NCBI GenBank assembly: GCA_963787135.1
Contig: CAWBBW010000033.1
Location: 62,001-126,000, forward strand
Direction of reading: 5' to 3'
DNA: 64,000 bases
Source: Roseiarcus sp963787135
GTDB taxonomy: Bacteria; Pseudomonadota; Alphaproteobacteria; Rhizobiales; Beijerinckiaceae
The position numbers and the translations under genes were made by a program. This document shows positions 27,368 to 35,404 of this stretch, piece by piece (the stretch's first letter is position 1; every line of letters starts with the position of its first letter). The notes under the pieces were generated by a model that was not told the origin of the DNA, ran no database searches, and saw only the letters and a program-made list of their open reading frames with translations.

Positions 27368-27631
27368 ATGCCAAGATTGGCGCTTATGGTCATCATCTTC
27401 ACCGCGCTGACGGCAGGCGTTGCGGCCAATGCCCAAAGCGATGGCGGGTACCTCGCCCCGGAACTCGGCAGGCCGACGCCCGGATATCTCCTCATTCAGG
27501 ACTATTTGACGTCGATCGGCGAGACCGTCCCACGGCCCGGCGTTCCGCAGTCGTCGGGCACAACGCCGCTCGACCGCGCGATCCGCCAGGAGAATGACTG
27601 CATCGACAACAGCATCTGCAACGGTTGCTGA
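27368..27631 (+). CDS. Small exported protein of a local three-copy family (copy B, intact)
   Basis: An 87-residue protein of unknown function. Residues 1-22 (MPRLALMVIIFTALTAGVAA) are a signal peptide ending before NAQSDGGY. The mature part is hydrophilic: PELGRPTPGYLLIQDYLTS, then GETVPRPGVPQSSGTTPLDR and AIRQENDCIDNSICNGC. The last six residues, with two or three Cys, are the most conserved part of all copies. Remnant copies lie at 25138-25237 and 32357-32612. The start has GAGGA upstream. I know no domain name for it. The neighbouring TPR operon is on the opposite strand and convergent. Confidence 0.6.
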   Translation: MPRLALMVIIFTALTAGVAANAQSDGGYLAPELGRPTPGYLLIQDYLTSIGETVPRPGVPQSSGTTPLDRAIRQENDCIDNSICNGC

Positions 27632-27849
27632 CCGAGCCGATTTGTTGGGAAGGACCGGCGGACGACGAGGGCACGCCCCGCCCACAGAACGCAAGAGCGT
27701 CGGCGCGCCCAGACCGGCCGCGTTCATCGTCCGGCTTGAAGACATCACCAGCCGCTTCTTGCGACCACTGAAGCGCAAGAAAGACGGCCCAAGACAGCGA
27801 CGCCGCCGAGTAAGGATCCACTGTACCCGAGCGGGGGCTACTCCGCGGT

Positions 27850-29564
27850 TTACTTCGCCGCTGCCAGCGCCTCGGCTTCCGCAGCTTCTGCGTCGCTATC
27901 GCGGTGCATGTCCCGGTACAGAGAAGCTAGGTTGTTGAGCGTCGTTGCCAGGTCGGGCCGATCGGCCGCCGGGTTCTGTGCCGCCAGCTCGCGCCGGATG
28001 CCTACGGCCTCTTCGAATGCGGCCTCGGCGTCGGCCAAACGATGCGTCTGACGGTAGACAACGCCCAAGTTGTTGAGCGTCTCTGCAGGTCTGACCGGTA
28101 GGCGGCTGGGTTCTGCGCCGCCAGCTCGTGCCGGATGCCAGCGGCCTCCTTGTAGGCGGCCTCAGCGTCAGCGAAGCGGTTCGTGCTAAGGTAGAGATTT
28201 GCCAGGCTATTGAGCGTCTCTGCCAGGTCTGACCGGTAGGCTGCCGCGTTCTGCGCGGCCAGCTCGCGCCGGATGCCGGCGGCCTGCTTAAGGGCGGCCT
28301 CGGCGTCAGTGAAGCGGTGCGTGTCGACGTAGAGAACGCCCAGGCTGTTGAGCGTCGTTGCCAGGTTGCCCCGGTAGACAGCAGGGTTCTGCGCGGCCAG
28401 TTCGCGCCGGATGCCGGCGGACTCCTGGTAGGCGGCCTCGGCGTCGGCCAAACGACGCATGTCGCCATACAGAACGCCCAGGTTGTTGAGGGTCAGTGCC
28501 AAGTTGGGCCGGTAGGCGGCGGGGTTCTGCGCCGCAAGCTCGCGATCGATGTCGGTGGCCTCCTTGTCGGCGACCTCGGCATCGGCGAAGCGGTGTGTCA
28601 CGCGGTAGAGAATGCCCAGGTTGTTGAGGGTCAGTGCCAGGTAGGGCCGGTAGGCGGCGGGGTTCTGCGCCGCAAGCTCGCGGTCGATGTCGGCCGCCTC
28701 CTTGAAGGCGGCCTCGGCGTCGGCGAAGCGCTGGGTGTTGAGGTAGAGAACGCCCAGGCTGTTGAGTGTCCGTCCCAAGTCGAACTGGTAGGCGGCCGGG
28801 TTCCGCGCCGCAAGCTCGCGGTCGATGTCGGCGGCCTCCTTTAAGGCGGCCTCGGCGTCGGCGAAGCGCTGGGTGTTGAGGTAGAGACCGCCGAGGTTGT
28901 TGAGTGTCGTCGCCAGGTCGGGCCGGTAGGCGGCGGGGTTCTGCGCCGCAAGCTCGCGCCGCTGTCCTAGCAGCTTCTGCAGCACCGATTCCGCCTTGGG
29001 GTAGTCCCTCTGCTGCTGCAGTGCGTATGAATAGGCCTCGGCGAAACGCAGGTCGTCCGGCCGATACTGATAGGCCTTGGCGTAGTCCGGAAGCGCCTCG
29101 TCCAGGCGGAACTGCAGGGCAAACACGCTGGCGCGACCGAAATGATCCTGCGCGGCGCGGTCGACGTTCGCTTCATCGGACTGGAGCAGGCGGTCGAAGA
29201 TGGCGCGCGCCTCCTCGAGCTTGCCCTCGTGCAAGAGGTCCTGGGCCGTCTCGACCAGCGTCGAATCTTCGCCCTTGGCCTCGAGTTGCTTCTTGGTCTC
29301 TTCGAGCTGCGCGTTGAGTTCGTTGTACCTCCGCGCCCAATCGTTGGCCTCGGCGGTCTTCTGCTCTAGGTCGAGACTCATCCGGTCGAGCAGCTCGTTG
29401 AGCCGGTTCACAGCGCGTGGATCGACGCCGTTGCAGATGACCGTGTTTCCGCTGCCGTTCTGCGCCGGGCTGCACCACCCGGTGGTTGACTGCTCGACCT
29501 GTGCGGTGACGGCCGGCGCTGCTTCCGCGAAAATCACCAGCAGGCAGAGGATGCCGGACCTCAT
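27850..29564 (-). pseudogene. Exported TPR-repeat protein (TPR-1), one-base frameshift
   Basis: Starting at the ATG at 29564, a signal peptide (MRSGILCLLVIFAEAAPAVT) precedes WCSPAQNGSGNTVICNGVDP, a coiled coil (NELLDRMSLDLEQKTAEAND) and a globular TPR pair. About eight kinesin-light-chain-like repeats of 46 residues (138 bp) follow, with unit core FADAEAAFKEAADIDRELAA and NPAAYRPDLATTLNNLG. The frame breaks near 28088 after AAYRSDL. Adding one G restores LAETLNNLGVVYRQTHR and leads to the stop at 27850. The span of 1715 is 3 x 571 + 2, as expected for one deletion. TPR arrays bind partner proteins, and the signal peptide places this one in the periplasm. It overlaps TPR-2 by four bases (ATGA). 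Confidence 0.75.
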
Positions 29565-31731
29565 TGCTTCGCCGGGCCGTTCGAGGCGGCCAGCGCCTCG
29601 GCTTCTACGGCTTTCGCATCGCTATCGCGGTGCATATCCCGGTACAGAGAAGCGAGGTTGTTGAGCGTCTGCGCCAGGTCGGGCCGGTAGGCGGTAGGGT
29701 TCTGCGCCGCCAGCTCGCGCTCAGATGCCGGCGGCCTCCTTGAAGGCGGCCTCGGCGTCGGCGAAGCGGTGCGTGTCGCCGGTACAGAGCGCCCAGGTTG
29801 TTGAGCGTCAGCGCCAGGTCGGGCCGGTAGGCGGCGGGGTTGTGCGCCGCCAGCTCGCGCCGGATGCCGGCGGCCTCCTTGAAGGTGGCCTCGGCGTCGG
29901 CGAAGCGGTGCATGTCGCCGTAGAGAACGCCCAGGTTGTTGAGCGTCTGCGCCAGGTCTGGCAGGTAGGCGGCGGGGTTCTGCGCCGCCAGCTCGCGCTC
30001 GATGCCGGCGGCCTCCTTGAAGGCGGCCTCGGCGTCGGCGAAGCGGTGCGTGTCGTCGTAGAGAACGCCCAGGTTGTCGAGCGTCCGTGCCAGGTCGAGC
30101 CGGTAGGCAGCGGGGTTCTGCGCCGCCAGCTCGCGCTGGATGCCGGCTGCCTCCTTGTAGGCGGCCTCGGCGTCAGCGAAGCGGTGCACGTCGCCGGTAC
30201 AGAGCGCCCAGGTTGTTGAGCGTCCGTGCCAGGTCGGCCCGGTAGGCGGCGGGGTTCTGCGCCGCCAGCTCGCGCTGGATGCCGGCTGCCTCCTTGTAGG
30301 CGGCCTCGGCGTCGGCGAAGCGGTGCGTGTCGTCGTAGAGAACGCCCAGGTTGTCGAGCGTCGTGGCCAGGTTTGGCCGGTAGGCGGCCGGGTTCTGCGC
30401 CGCCAGCTCGCGCTCGATGCCGGCGGCCTCCTTGAAAGCGGCCTCGGCGTCGGCGAAGCGGTTCGTGTCGCCGGTACAGAGCGCCCAGGTTGTTGAGCGT
30501 CCGTGCCAGGTCGGGCCGGTAGGCGGCCGGGTTCTGCGCTGCCAGCTCGCGCTAGATGGCGACGGCCTCCTTCAAGGCGGCCTCGGCGTCGGCGAAGCGG
30601 TGCGTGTCGCCGGTACAGAGCGCCCAGGTTGTTGAGCGTCAGCGCCAGGTCGGGCCGGTAGGCGGCGCGGGTTCTGCGCCGCCAGCTCGCGCCGGATGCC
30701 GGCGGACTCCTGGTAGGCGGCCTCGGCGTCGGCGAAACGACGCATGTCGCCATACAGAACGCCCAGGTTGTTGAGGGTCAGTGCCAAGTTGGGCCGGTAG
30801 GCGGCGGGGTTCTGCGCCGCAAGCTCGCGATCGATGTCGGTGGCCTCCTTGTAGGCGACCTCGGCATCGGCGAAGCGGTGTGTGACGCGGAAGAGAACGC
30901 CCAGGTTGTCGAGCGTCGTTGCCAGGTCGGGCCGGTAGGCAGTGGGGTTCTGCGCCGCCAGCTCGCGCTCGATGCCGGCGGCCTCCTTATAGGCGGCCTC
31001 GGCGTCGGCGAAGCGGTGCATGTCGCTGGCACAGAGCGCCCAGGTTGTTGAGCGTCGCTGCCAGGTCGGGCCGGTAGGCGGTGGGGTTCTGCGCCGCCAG
31101 CTCGCGCCGGTGTCTTAGCAGCTCCTGAAGCACCGATTCCGCCTTGGGGTAATCGCTCTGCTGCAGCAGCGCGTATGCATATGCCTCAGCGAAACGCTGG
31201 TCGTCCGGCCGATACTGATAGGCCTTGGCGTAGTCAGGCAGCGCCTCGTCCAGGCGGAACTGCAGGGCAAAGATGCTGGCGCGGCCGAAGTGATCCTGCG
31301 CGGCGCGATCGACGTTGGCTTCATCGGACTGGAGCAGGCGGTCGAAGATGGCGCGCGCCTCCTCGAGCTTGCCCTGGTGCAAGAGGTCCTGCGCCGTCTC
31401 AACCAACGTCGCATCTTCGCCCTTGGCCGTGAGATGCTTCTTGGTCTCTTCGAGCTGCGCGTTGAGTTCGTTGTACCTGCGCGCCCAATCGTTGGCCTCG
31501 GCGGTCTTCTGCTTCAGGTCGAGATCCTTGCGGTCGAGCAGCTCGTTGAGCCGGTCCACCGCGCGCGGGTCGACGCCGTTGCAGATGACTGTGTTTCCGT
31601 TGCCGTTCTGCGCGGGGCTGCACCAGCTCCCACTGCCGGTCGTCTGCGTTATCTCCGCTGCGAGGGAATGGCGTCCCCGCTGCAAACACGAGCAGGCCAA
31701 CGACGAGAAGACCAACTCTCTCGGTGTTCAT
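29561..31731 (-). pseudogene. Exported TPR-repeat protein (TPR-2), multiple frameshifts
   Basis: Its ATG at 31731 (MNTERVGLLVVGLLVFAAG) begins a signal peptide. A one-base shift near 31670 leads into LAAEITQTTGSGSWCSPAQN and a region almost identical to TPR-1, then about ten 46-residue repeats. The repeats cannot be read in one frame. An extra base at the same unit position (CCGGTACAGAGCG on the plus strand in place of CGTACAGAGCG-type) recurs at 29779, 30194, 30471 and 30610, with a variant at 31026. Further extra bases occur at about 29724 and 30668, and a TAG interrupts the unit at about 30552. The final exon-like end LASLYRDMHRDSDAKAVEAE is intact and stops at 29561, overlapping TPR-1. 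Repeat recombination has probably spread a frameshifted unit. Confidence 0.65.
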
Positions 31732-32129
31732 GGCTTGCCGTTGATGATGACCTTGTTTCCGTTGCCGTTCTGCGCTGGAGAGTTGGTTCCGCTGGTGTGC
31801 TGCTCGACTGCCCCGGTCGACGGCGGCGCCCAATGAGCCGGCGACCAGAAATACAGGACTACGAACACCGCCAGCGCGCCGCCAGCGCGCAGCGCCAGTT
31901 TGGCACCGGGCTTCACGCTGACGGTCCAGGAAGCCAGGGATCACCGCGCAGACGCCGCCGCCGGCGAGCGCCAACACGATGCGCAGAATCTCGAACTGCT
32001 GTTCGCTGAGGGTTTCGGCTCTGAACGCCAGCCAGAGCACGGCGGCCAGATGGCGACGCAGCCGAACGCGAACGCCAAGGTCATTTCGAGCCGGCGCGTC
32101 GGCTGCGGCTGGTCGAACCGGGAGGTCAT
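31728..32129 (-). pseudogene. Small membrane protein heading the TPR operon, two compensating frameshifts
   Basis: The ATG at 32129 gives MTSRFDQPQPTRRLEMTLAF followed by AFGCV. A second frame gives HLAAVLWLAFRAETLSEQQF and EILRIVLALAGGGVCAVIPG. A third gives VSVKPGAKLALRAGGALAVF, VVLYFWSPAHW and ends with NSPAQNGNGNKVIINGKP. One missing and one extra base join these into about 133 residues with three hydrophobic segments, and the 402-base span is a multiple of three. The terminal motif PAQNGNGNKVIING is shared with the start of both TPR proteins (PAQNG-x-GNTVICNG), so the three are related in design. The stop overlaps the TPR-2 start as ATGA. Confidence 0.5.
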
Positions 32130-32356
32130 GTCGCCGTCCTCGCTATGCGGCGACGTTAATACAGATGTTCTGCGGGCGAAAGCGGAAATCTCGTCCTATG
32201 CTTCCGCTTTCCAAGCTCTTTTTGTTTGAAAGAATCTGCTCAGACCGTCTTCAGGTCGCGCCGGTCGGTCTCGCAACAGCGACATCGCCAATATCCGGGG
32301 CGATGAGGCAGGCCAATAGCCACTTTGCCAGGCCCGGAGCGGTATATCTTGCGATC

Positions 32357-32612
32357 ATGCCCGTCGCGAGAAAGAAATCGGCGAGCGGCAGGACCTTGTC
32401 GCCGAGCATGACCCAGATCGACGGCAGGTACGTCGGCCCAGAGCTTGGCAAACCGACGCTGGCGCATCTTCTCAATCAGGCCTATCTCGCGCCGACCGGC
32501 GAGACCGTCCCACGGCCCGGCGTTCCGCAGTCGGCGGGCACGACGCCGCTCGACCGCGCAGATCCGGCAGGAGAATGACCGCATCGACAACAGCATCTGC
32601 AACGGTTGCTGA
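32357..32612 (+). pseudogene. Small protein family copy C, frameshifted
   Basis: The frame MTQIDGRYVGPELGKPTLAH, then LLNQAYLAPTGETVPRPGVP and QSAGTTPLDRA matches copy B, but an extra base near 32559 changes the frame. Removing it gives AIRQENDRIDNSICNGC and the stop at 32610-32612. The ATG at 32357 (MPVARKKSASG) does not encode a signal peptide, so the 5' part may have been replaced. The length of 256 is 3 x 85 + 1. It lies on the far side of the TPR operon from copy B. Confidence 0.6.
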
Positions 32613-32637
32613 CCGAGCCGGATATAAACCGTCGCCA

Positions 32638-33045
32638 TCAATCTCCCGGCGACGAGGGCAGTCCGTCGATGTCGAACGCCCAGGGAAGCGCTGAGGCATG
32701 CCAGATTTGCCGGCGCGGCGCGATTTCCGCCCGCTGGCGGATCGCGCCGAGACGCAGGTGGAAGACAGCCGGGTTTTCTGCCGCGGAGCCGTAGAGGGCC
32801 GTACCGCACGCTCCGCAGAAGGCCTGCGCCCGTTTCGCGCCGCTGTCGGCTGTTTTCACGTAGATGCTGGGGCTCCCGCTCAACAGGCGGAAATCGGCGG
32901 CCTCGGCTGGCACGCTGGCCCGGTAAGGCGCCCCGGAGAAGCACTGGCAATCAAGGCAATGGCAGATGTCAGCCATTTCCGGGTCAACCTCAGCCGCGTA
33001 AACAATGGCGCCGCAATGGCATCGCCCGTCGACTCTCAACACCAA
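32638..33045 (-). CDS. GFA family (DUF636) zinc-binding protein
   Basis: A 135-residue protein with the Cys pattern of the glutathione-dependent formaldehyde-activating enzyme family: GRCHCGAIVYAAEV (CxC), ICHCLDCQCFSGA and the C-terminal FCGACGTALYGSAAENP. These Cys bind zinc. Most small members are not true Gfa, and the reaction is unknown. The start at 33045 (MVLRVDGRCHCG) fits the family. It is convergent with the small-protein copy C. Confidence 0.85.
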   Translation of the reverse strand: MVLRVDGRCHCGAIVYAAEVDPEMADICHCLDCQCFSGAPYRASVPAEAADFRLLSGSPSIYVKTADSGAKRAQAFCGACGTALYGSAAENPAVFHLRLGAIRQRAEIAPRRQIWHASALPWAFDIDGLPSSPGD

Positions 33046-33403
33046 TCCTCCCGGTCCGGCGCGCAGGAAGAGCGCGCGCTCTCCCTAGAACAGTCTGGCG
33101 GCTATGTCTCTTCGCTCACTTGGCACGACCGTCGCCCGCGGGCTTGACCCGCGGGTCCATGTTTATGGGTCGCCGGGTCAATCCCCGGATCAAGTCCGGG
33201 GACGGCGATGACGTCGACCACAGCGTCGCCCTTTGCCCATGCGCAGGCCGCATAGCGGCAGCGCCGCGTGGGTGATTTTCGGGGTCGCGGTTTTCCGCTC
33301 CCGCCGCCTGTTATGCCCCTGATAAGTTCGAAATAGCGCTCTGTTACTGTCCTGTTAATTTTGCTTCCGCGGCGTATGAGGATTTCATCGGAAACTTATG
33401 AAG
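33046..33403. other. Intergenic region with palindromic repeats
   Basis: About 360 bases without a gene. The part 33128-33212 holds two palindromes described separately. The remaining sequence (33215-33400) is ordinary and shows no motif. If leuA ends at 33541, the gene-free region is longer. Confidence 0.4.
33135..33201. repeat. Pair of extragenic palindromes, alphaproteobacterial type
   Basis: CCCGCGGGCTTGACCCGCGG at 33135 is a stem of eight pairs. CCCCGGATCAAGTCCGGGG at 33183-33201 is a second stem of seven. Both have the CTTGA-type loop common in dispersed extragenic palindromes of Hyphomicrobiales. They resemble the inner palindromes of the element at 21727. Confidence 0.6.
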
Positions 33404-35224
33404 TTAAAGCACTTTTCTGCCGCGCTGCTTGCGCCGAAAATCACGTGACCTCCTGTTTTCTCCCTGCTGGCAGGCGAAGTGTTGGCGCCCCCACGCCCGA
33501 AGTCCATGCCACAGCCGCATAGCGCCAACAGCCCAGAGCGCTACGCCCTGCCCTCCCGGCGCATGAGGCGCATGACACGAGCTCAGCGTCGCCTTGAGCG
33601 AGGCCATCACGATGTTCGGGTCCATCCCGACCCCGTGCAGCGGCCGGTCCGCGGCGTCGTGGATCTCCACGTAGCTGGCGGCGGTGGCGTTCGCGCCGCG
33701 TCCGACCGCATGCTCGTGATAGTCGATGAAGGCGAAGTCGACCCCGAACGCTTTTTTGAGCGCATCGACGAAAGCGTCGACCGGACCGTTGCCCTCGCCG
33801 GCAATGGTGAAGGTCGCGCCGTCGGCCTTGCGCAGCGTCGCGACCAGTTCGCGGCTATCGGGGCTCGTCGGAACCGTCTGCTGCCTGATGAGCGTCAGCG
33901 GCGCATCGTCGAGCAGATAGGCCTGGCGAAAGAGCGCCCAGAGCTCCGGCGAGGTCAATTCCTTGCCGTCCGCGTCCATGCGCTCCTGCGCGATTTTCGA
34001 GAATTCGACCTGCAGCGTGCGCGGCAGGTCGAGCCCGTAGTCGGCGCGCAGGATATAGGCCATGCCGCCCTTGCCCGACTGGCTGTTGATGCGGATCACC
34101 GCCTCGTAGTCGCGCCCCACGTCCTTGGGGTCGATCGGGAGATAGGGCACCTGGAACAGGGGGTCGTTGCGCCGTTCCTGGGCCTCGAAGCCCTTCTTGA
34201 TCGCATCCTGATGCGAGCCCGAGAAGGCGGTGTAGACGAGCTCCCCGGCATACGGGTGGCGCTGGTGCACCGGCAGCTGGTTGCAGTGCTCGACGACCTC
34301 CTTGATCGCATTGACGTCGTGCAGGTCGAGCCCCGGATCGACCCCCTGGGTGAAGAGATTGAGAGCCATGGTGACGATGTCGACGTTGCCGGTGCGCTCG
34401 CCGTTGCCGAAGAGCGTGCCCTCCACCCTTTCGGCGCCCGCCATCAGCGCGAGCTCCGCCGCCGCCACGGCCGTGCCGCGGTCGTTATGCGGATGGACGG
34501 AGAGAATGACGCTCGACCGATCCGAGATATGGCGGCCGAACCATTCGAACTGGTCGGCGTAGGTGTTCGGCGTCGCCATTTCGACCGTCGCGGGCAGATT
34601 GAGGATCAGGCGCCTTTCCGGCGTCGGCTGGATCACGTCTTTCACCGCCTCGCAGATTTCCAGAGCAAAATCGAGCTCGGTGCCGGTGAAGCTTTCCGGC
34701 GAGTATTCGAACTGGAAATCCGTGCCGGGCGAAGCCTCCGCCAGCTCCCTCACCTGCTTCGCCGCGGCCACCGCGATGTCGGTCACGCCCTTGCGGTCGG
34801 TGCGAAAGACCACATCGCGCTGCAGGGTCGAGGTCGAATTGTAGAAGTGGAGGACGACTTTCTTCGCGCCCTTCACCGCCTCGAACGTGCGCTCGATCAG
34901 TTCGGGGCGGCATTGGGTCAGCACCTGGATGGCGACGCCGTCGGGGATCTGGCCGTTCTCGATGATCGAGCGGACGAAGTCGAAATCGGTCTGCGAAGCC
35001 GAGGGAAAGGCGACCTCGATCTCCTTGAAGCCGAGCTCGGTGAGCAGGCGGAACATCCGGTTCTTGCGATCGACCCCCATCGGCTCGATCAGCGCCTGGT
35101 TGCCGTCGCGCAGATCGACCGAGCACCATATCGGCGGCTTGTCGATGATGCGCGAAGGCCACTGACGATCGGGCAGCGCGATCGGCTGGAAGGCGCGGTA
35201 TTTGGAAATGGGCATGGCGGTCAT
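33404..35224 (-). CDS. leuA: 2-isopropylmalate synthase
   Basis: The enzyme condenses acetyl-CoA with 2-oxoisovalerate, the first step of leucine synthesis. The ATG at 35224 (MTAMPISKYRAFQPI) begins a TIM barrel with CSVDLRDGNQALIEPMGVDR, VHPHNDRGTAVAAAELALMA (metal-binding His pair) and LFGNGERTGNVD. The C-terminal regulatory domain has HEHAVGRGANATAASYVEIH. The frame as given ends at 33404 with about 45 residues unlike the family after LKATLSS. In the neighbouring frame the end would be RVMRLMRREGRA with a stop at 33541. That span is 3 x 561 + 1 and would give 560 residues, the usual length. One inserted base near 33578 is therefore likely. Confidence 0.92.
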   Translation of the reverse strand: MTAMPISKYRAFQPIALPDRQWPSRIIDKPPIWCSVDLRDGNQALIEPMGVDRKNRMFRLLTELGFKEIEVAFPSASQTDFDFVRSIIENGQIPDGVAIQVLTQCRPELIERTFEAVKGAKKVVLHFYNSTSTLQRDVVFRTDRKGVTDIAVAAAKQVRELAEASPGTDFQFEYSPESFTGTELDFALEICEAVKDVIQPTPERRLILNLPATVEMATPNTYADQFEWFGRHISDRSSVILSVHPHNDRGTAVAAAELALMAGAERVEGTLFGNGERTGNVDIVTMALNLFTQGVDPGLDLHDVNAIKEVVEHCNQLPVHQRHPYAGELVYTAFSGSHQDAIKKGFEAQERRNDPLFQVPYLPIDPKDVGRDYEAVIRINSQSGKGGMAYILRADYGLDLPRTLQVEFSKIAQERMDADGKELTSPELWALFRQAYLLDDAPLTLIRQQTVPTSPDSRELVATLRKADGATFTIAGEGNGPVDAFVDALKKAFGVDFAFIDYHEHAVGRGANATAASYVEIHDAADRPLHGVGMDPNIVMASLKATLSSCHAPHAPGGQGVALWAVGAMRLWHGLRAWGRQHFACQQGENRRSRDFRRKQRGRKVL

Positions 35225-35310
35225 GACGAACCCTGGAAACGTTGCGGCGGCCCCGCGAAGCAAGAGCCGGCCTAGCCTGTGTTTCGGAAATCGGAAGCGA
35301 AACTATGCGT

Positions 35311-35332
35311 CCCGGCGCTTCAGAGCGCCGGG
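35311..35332. terminator. GC-rich hairpin between IS element and leuA start
   Basis: CCCGGCGCT and AGCGCCGGG form a perfect nine-pair stem with loop TCAG, about 87 bases upstream of leuA. No T-run follows on either strand. It could belong to a leader of leuA or end transcription from the left. Confidence 0.35.
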
Positions 35333-35404
35333 CGACTAAGTTGCAGGGTCGTCAACTGCATTCGCATGGGACCCCTTGAACCAGAAACAGGTGCAAAAAT
35401 CAAC

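Noticed and set aside
28317..28844. A repetitive plus-strand frame with repeated ENAQVVEGQCQVGPVGGG units
   Set aside because: It is the antisense of the TPR-1 repeats. The minus-strand reading has a signal peptide and canonical TPR residues.
27850..31100. Regular repeats suggesting a CRISPR array or minisatellite
   Set aside because: The 138-bp unit encodes a 46-residue TPR motif, and there are no short identical repeats separated by unique spacers.
33479..35275. A 598-codon frame opposite leuA
   Set aside because: Composition (Arg, Ala, Val, Asp-rich) and exact antisense position show that it is a shadow of the GC-rich leuA codons.
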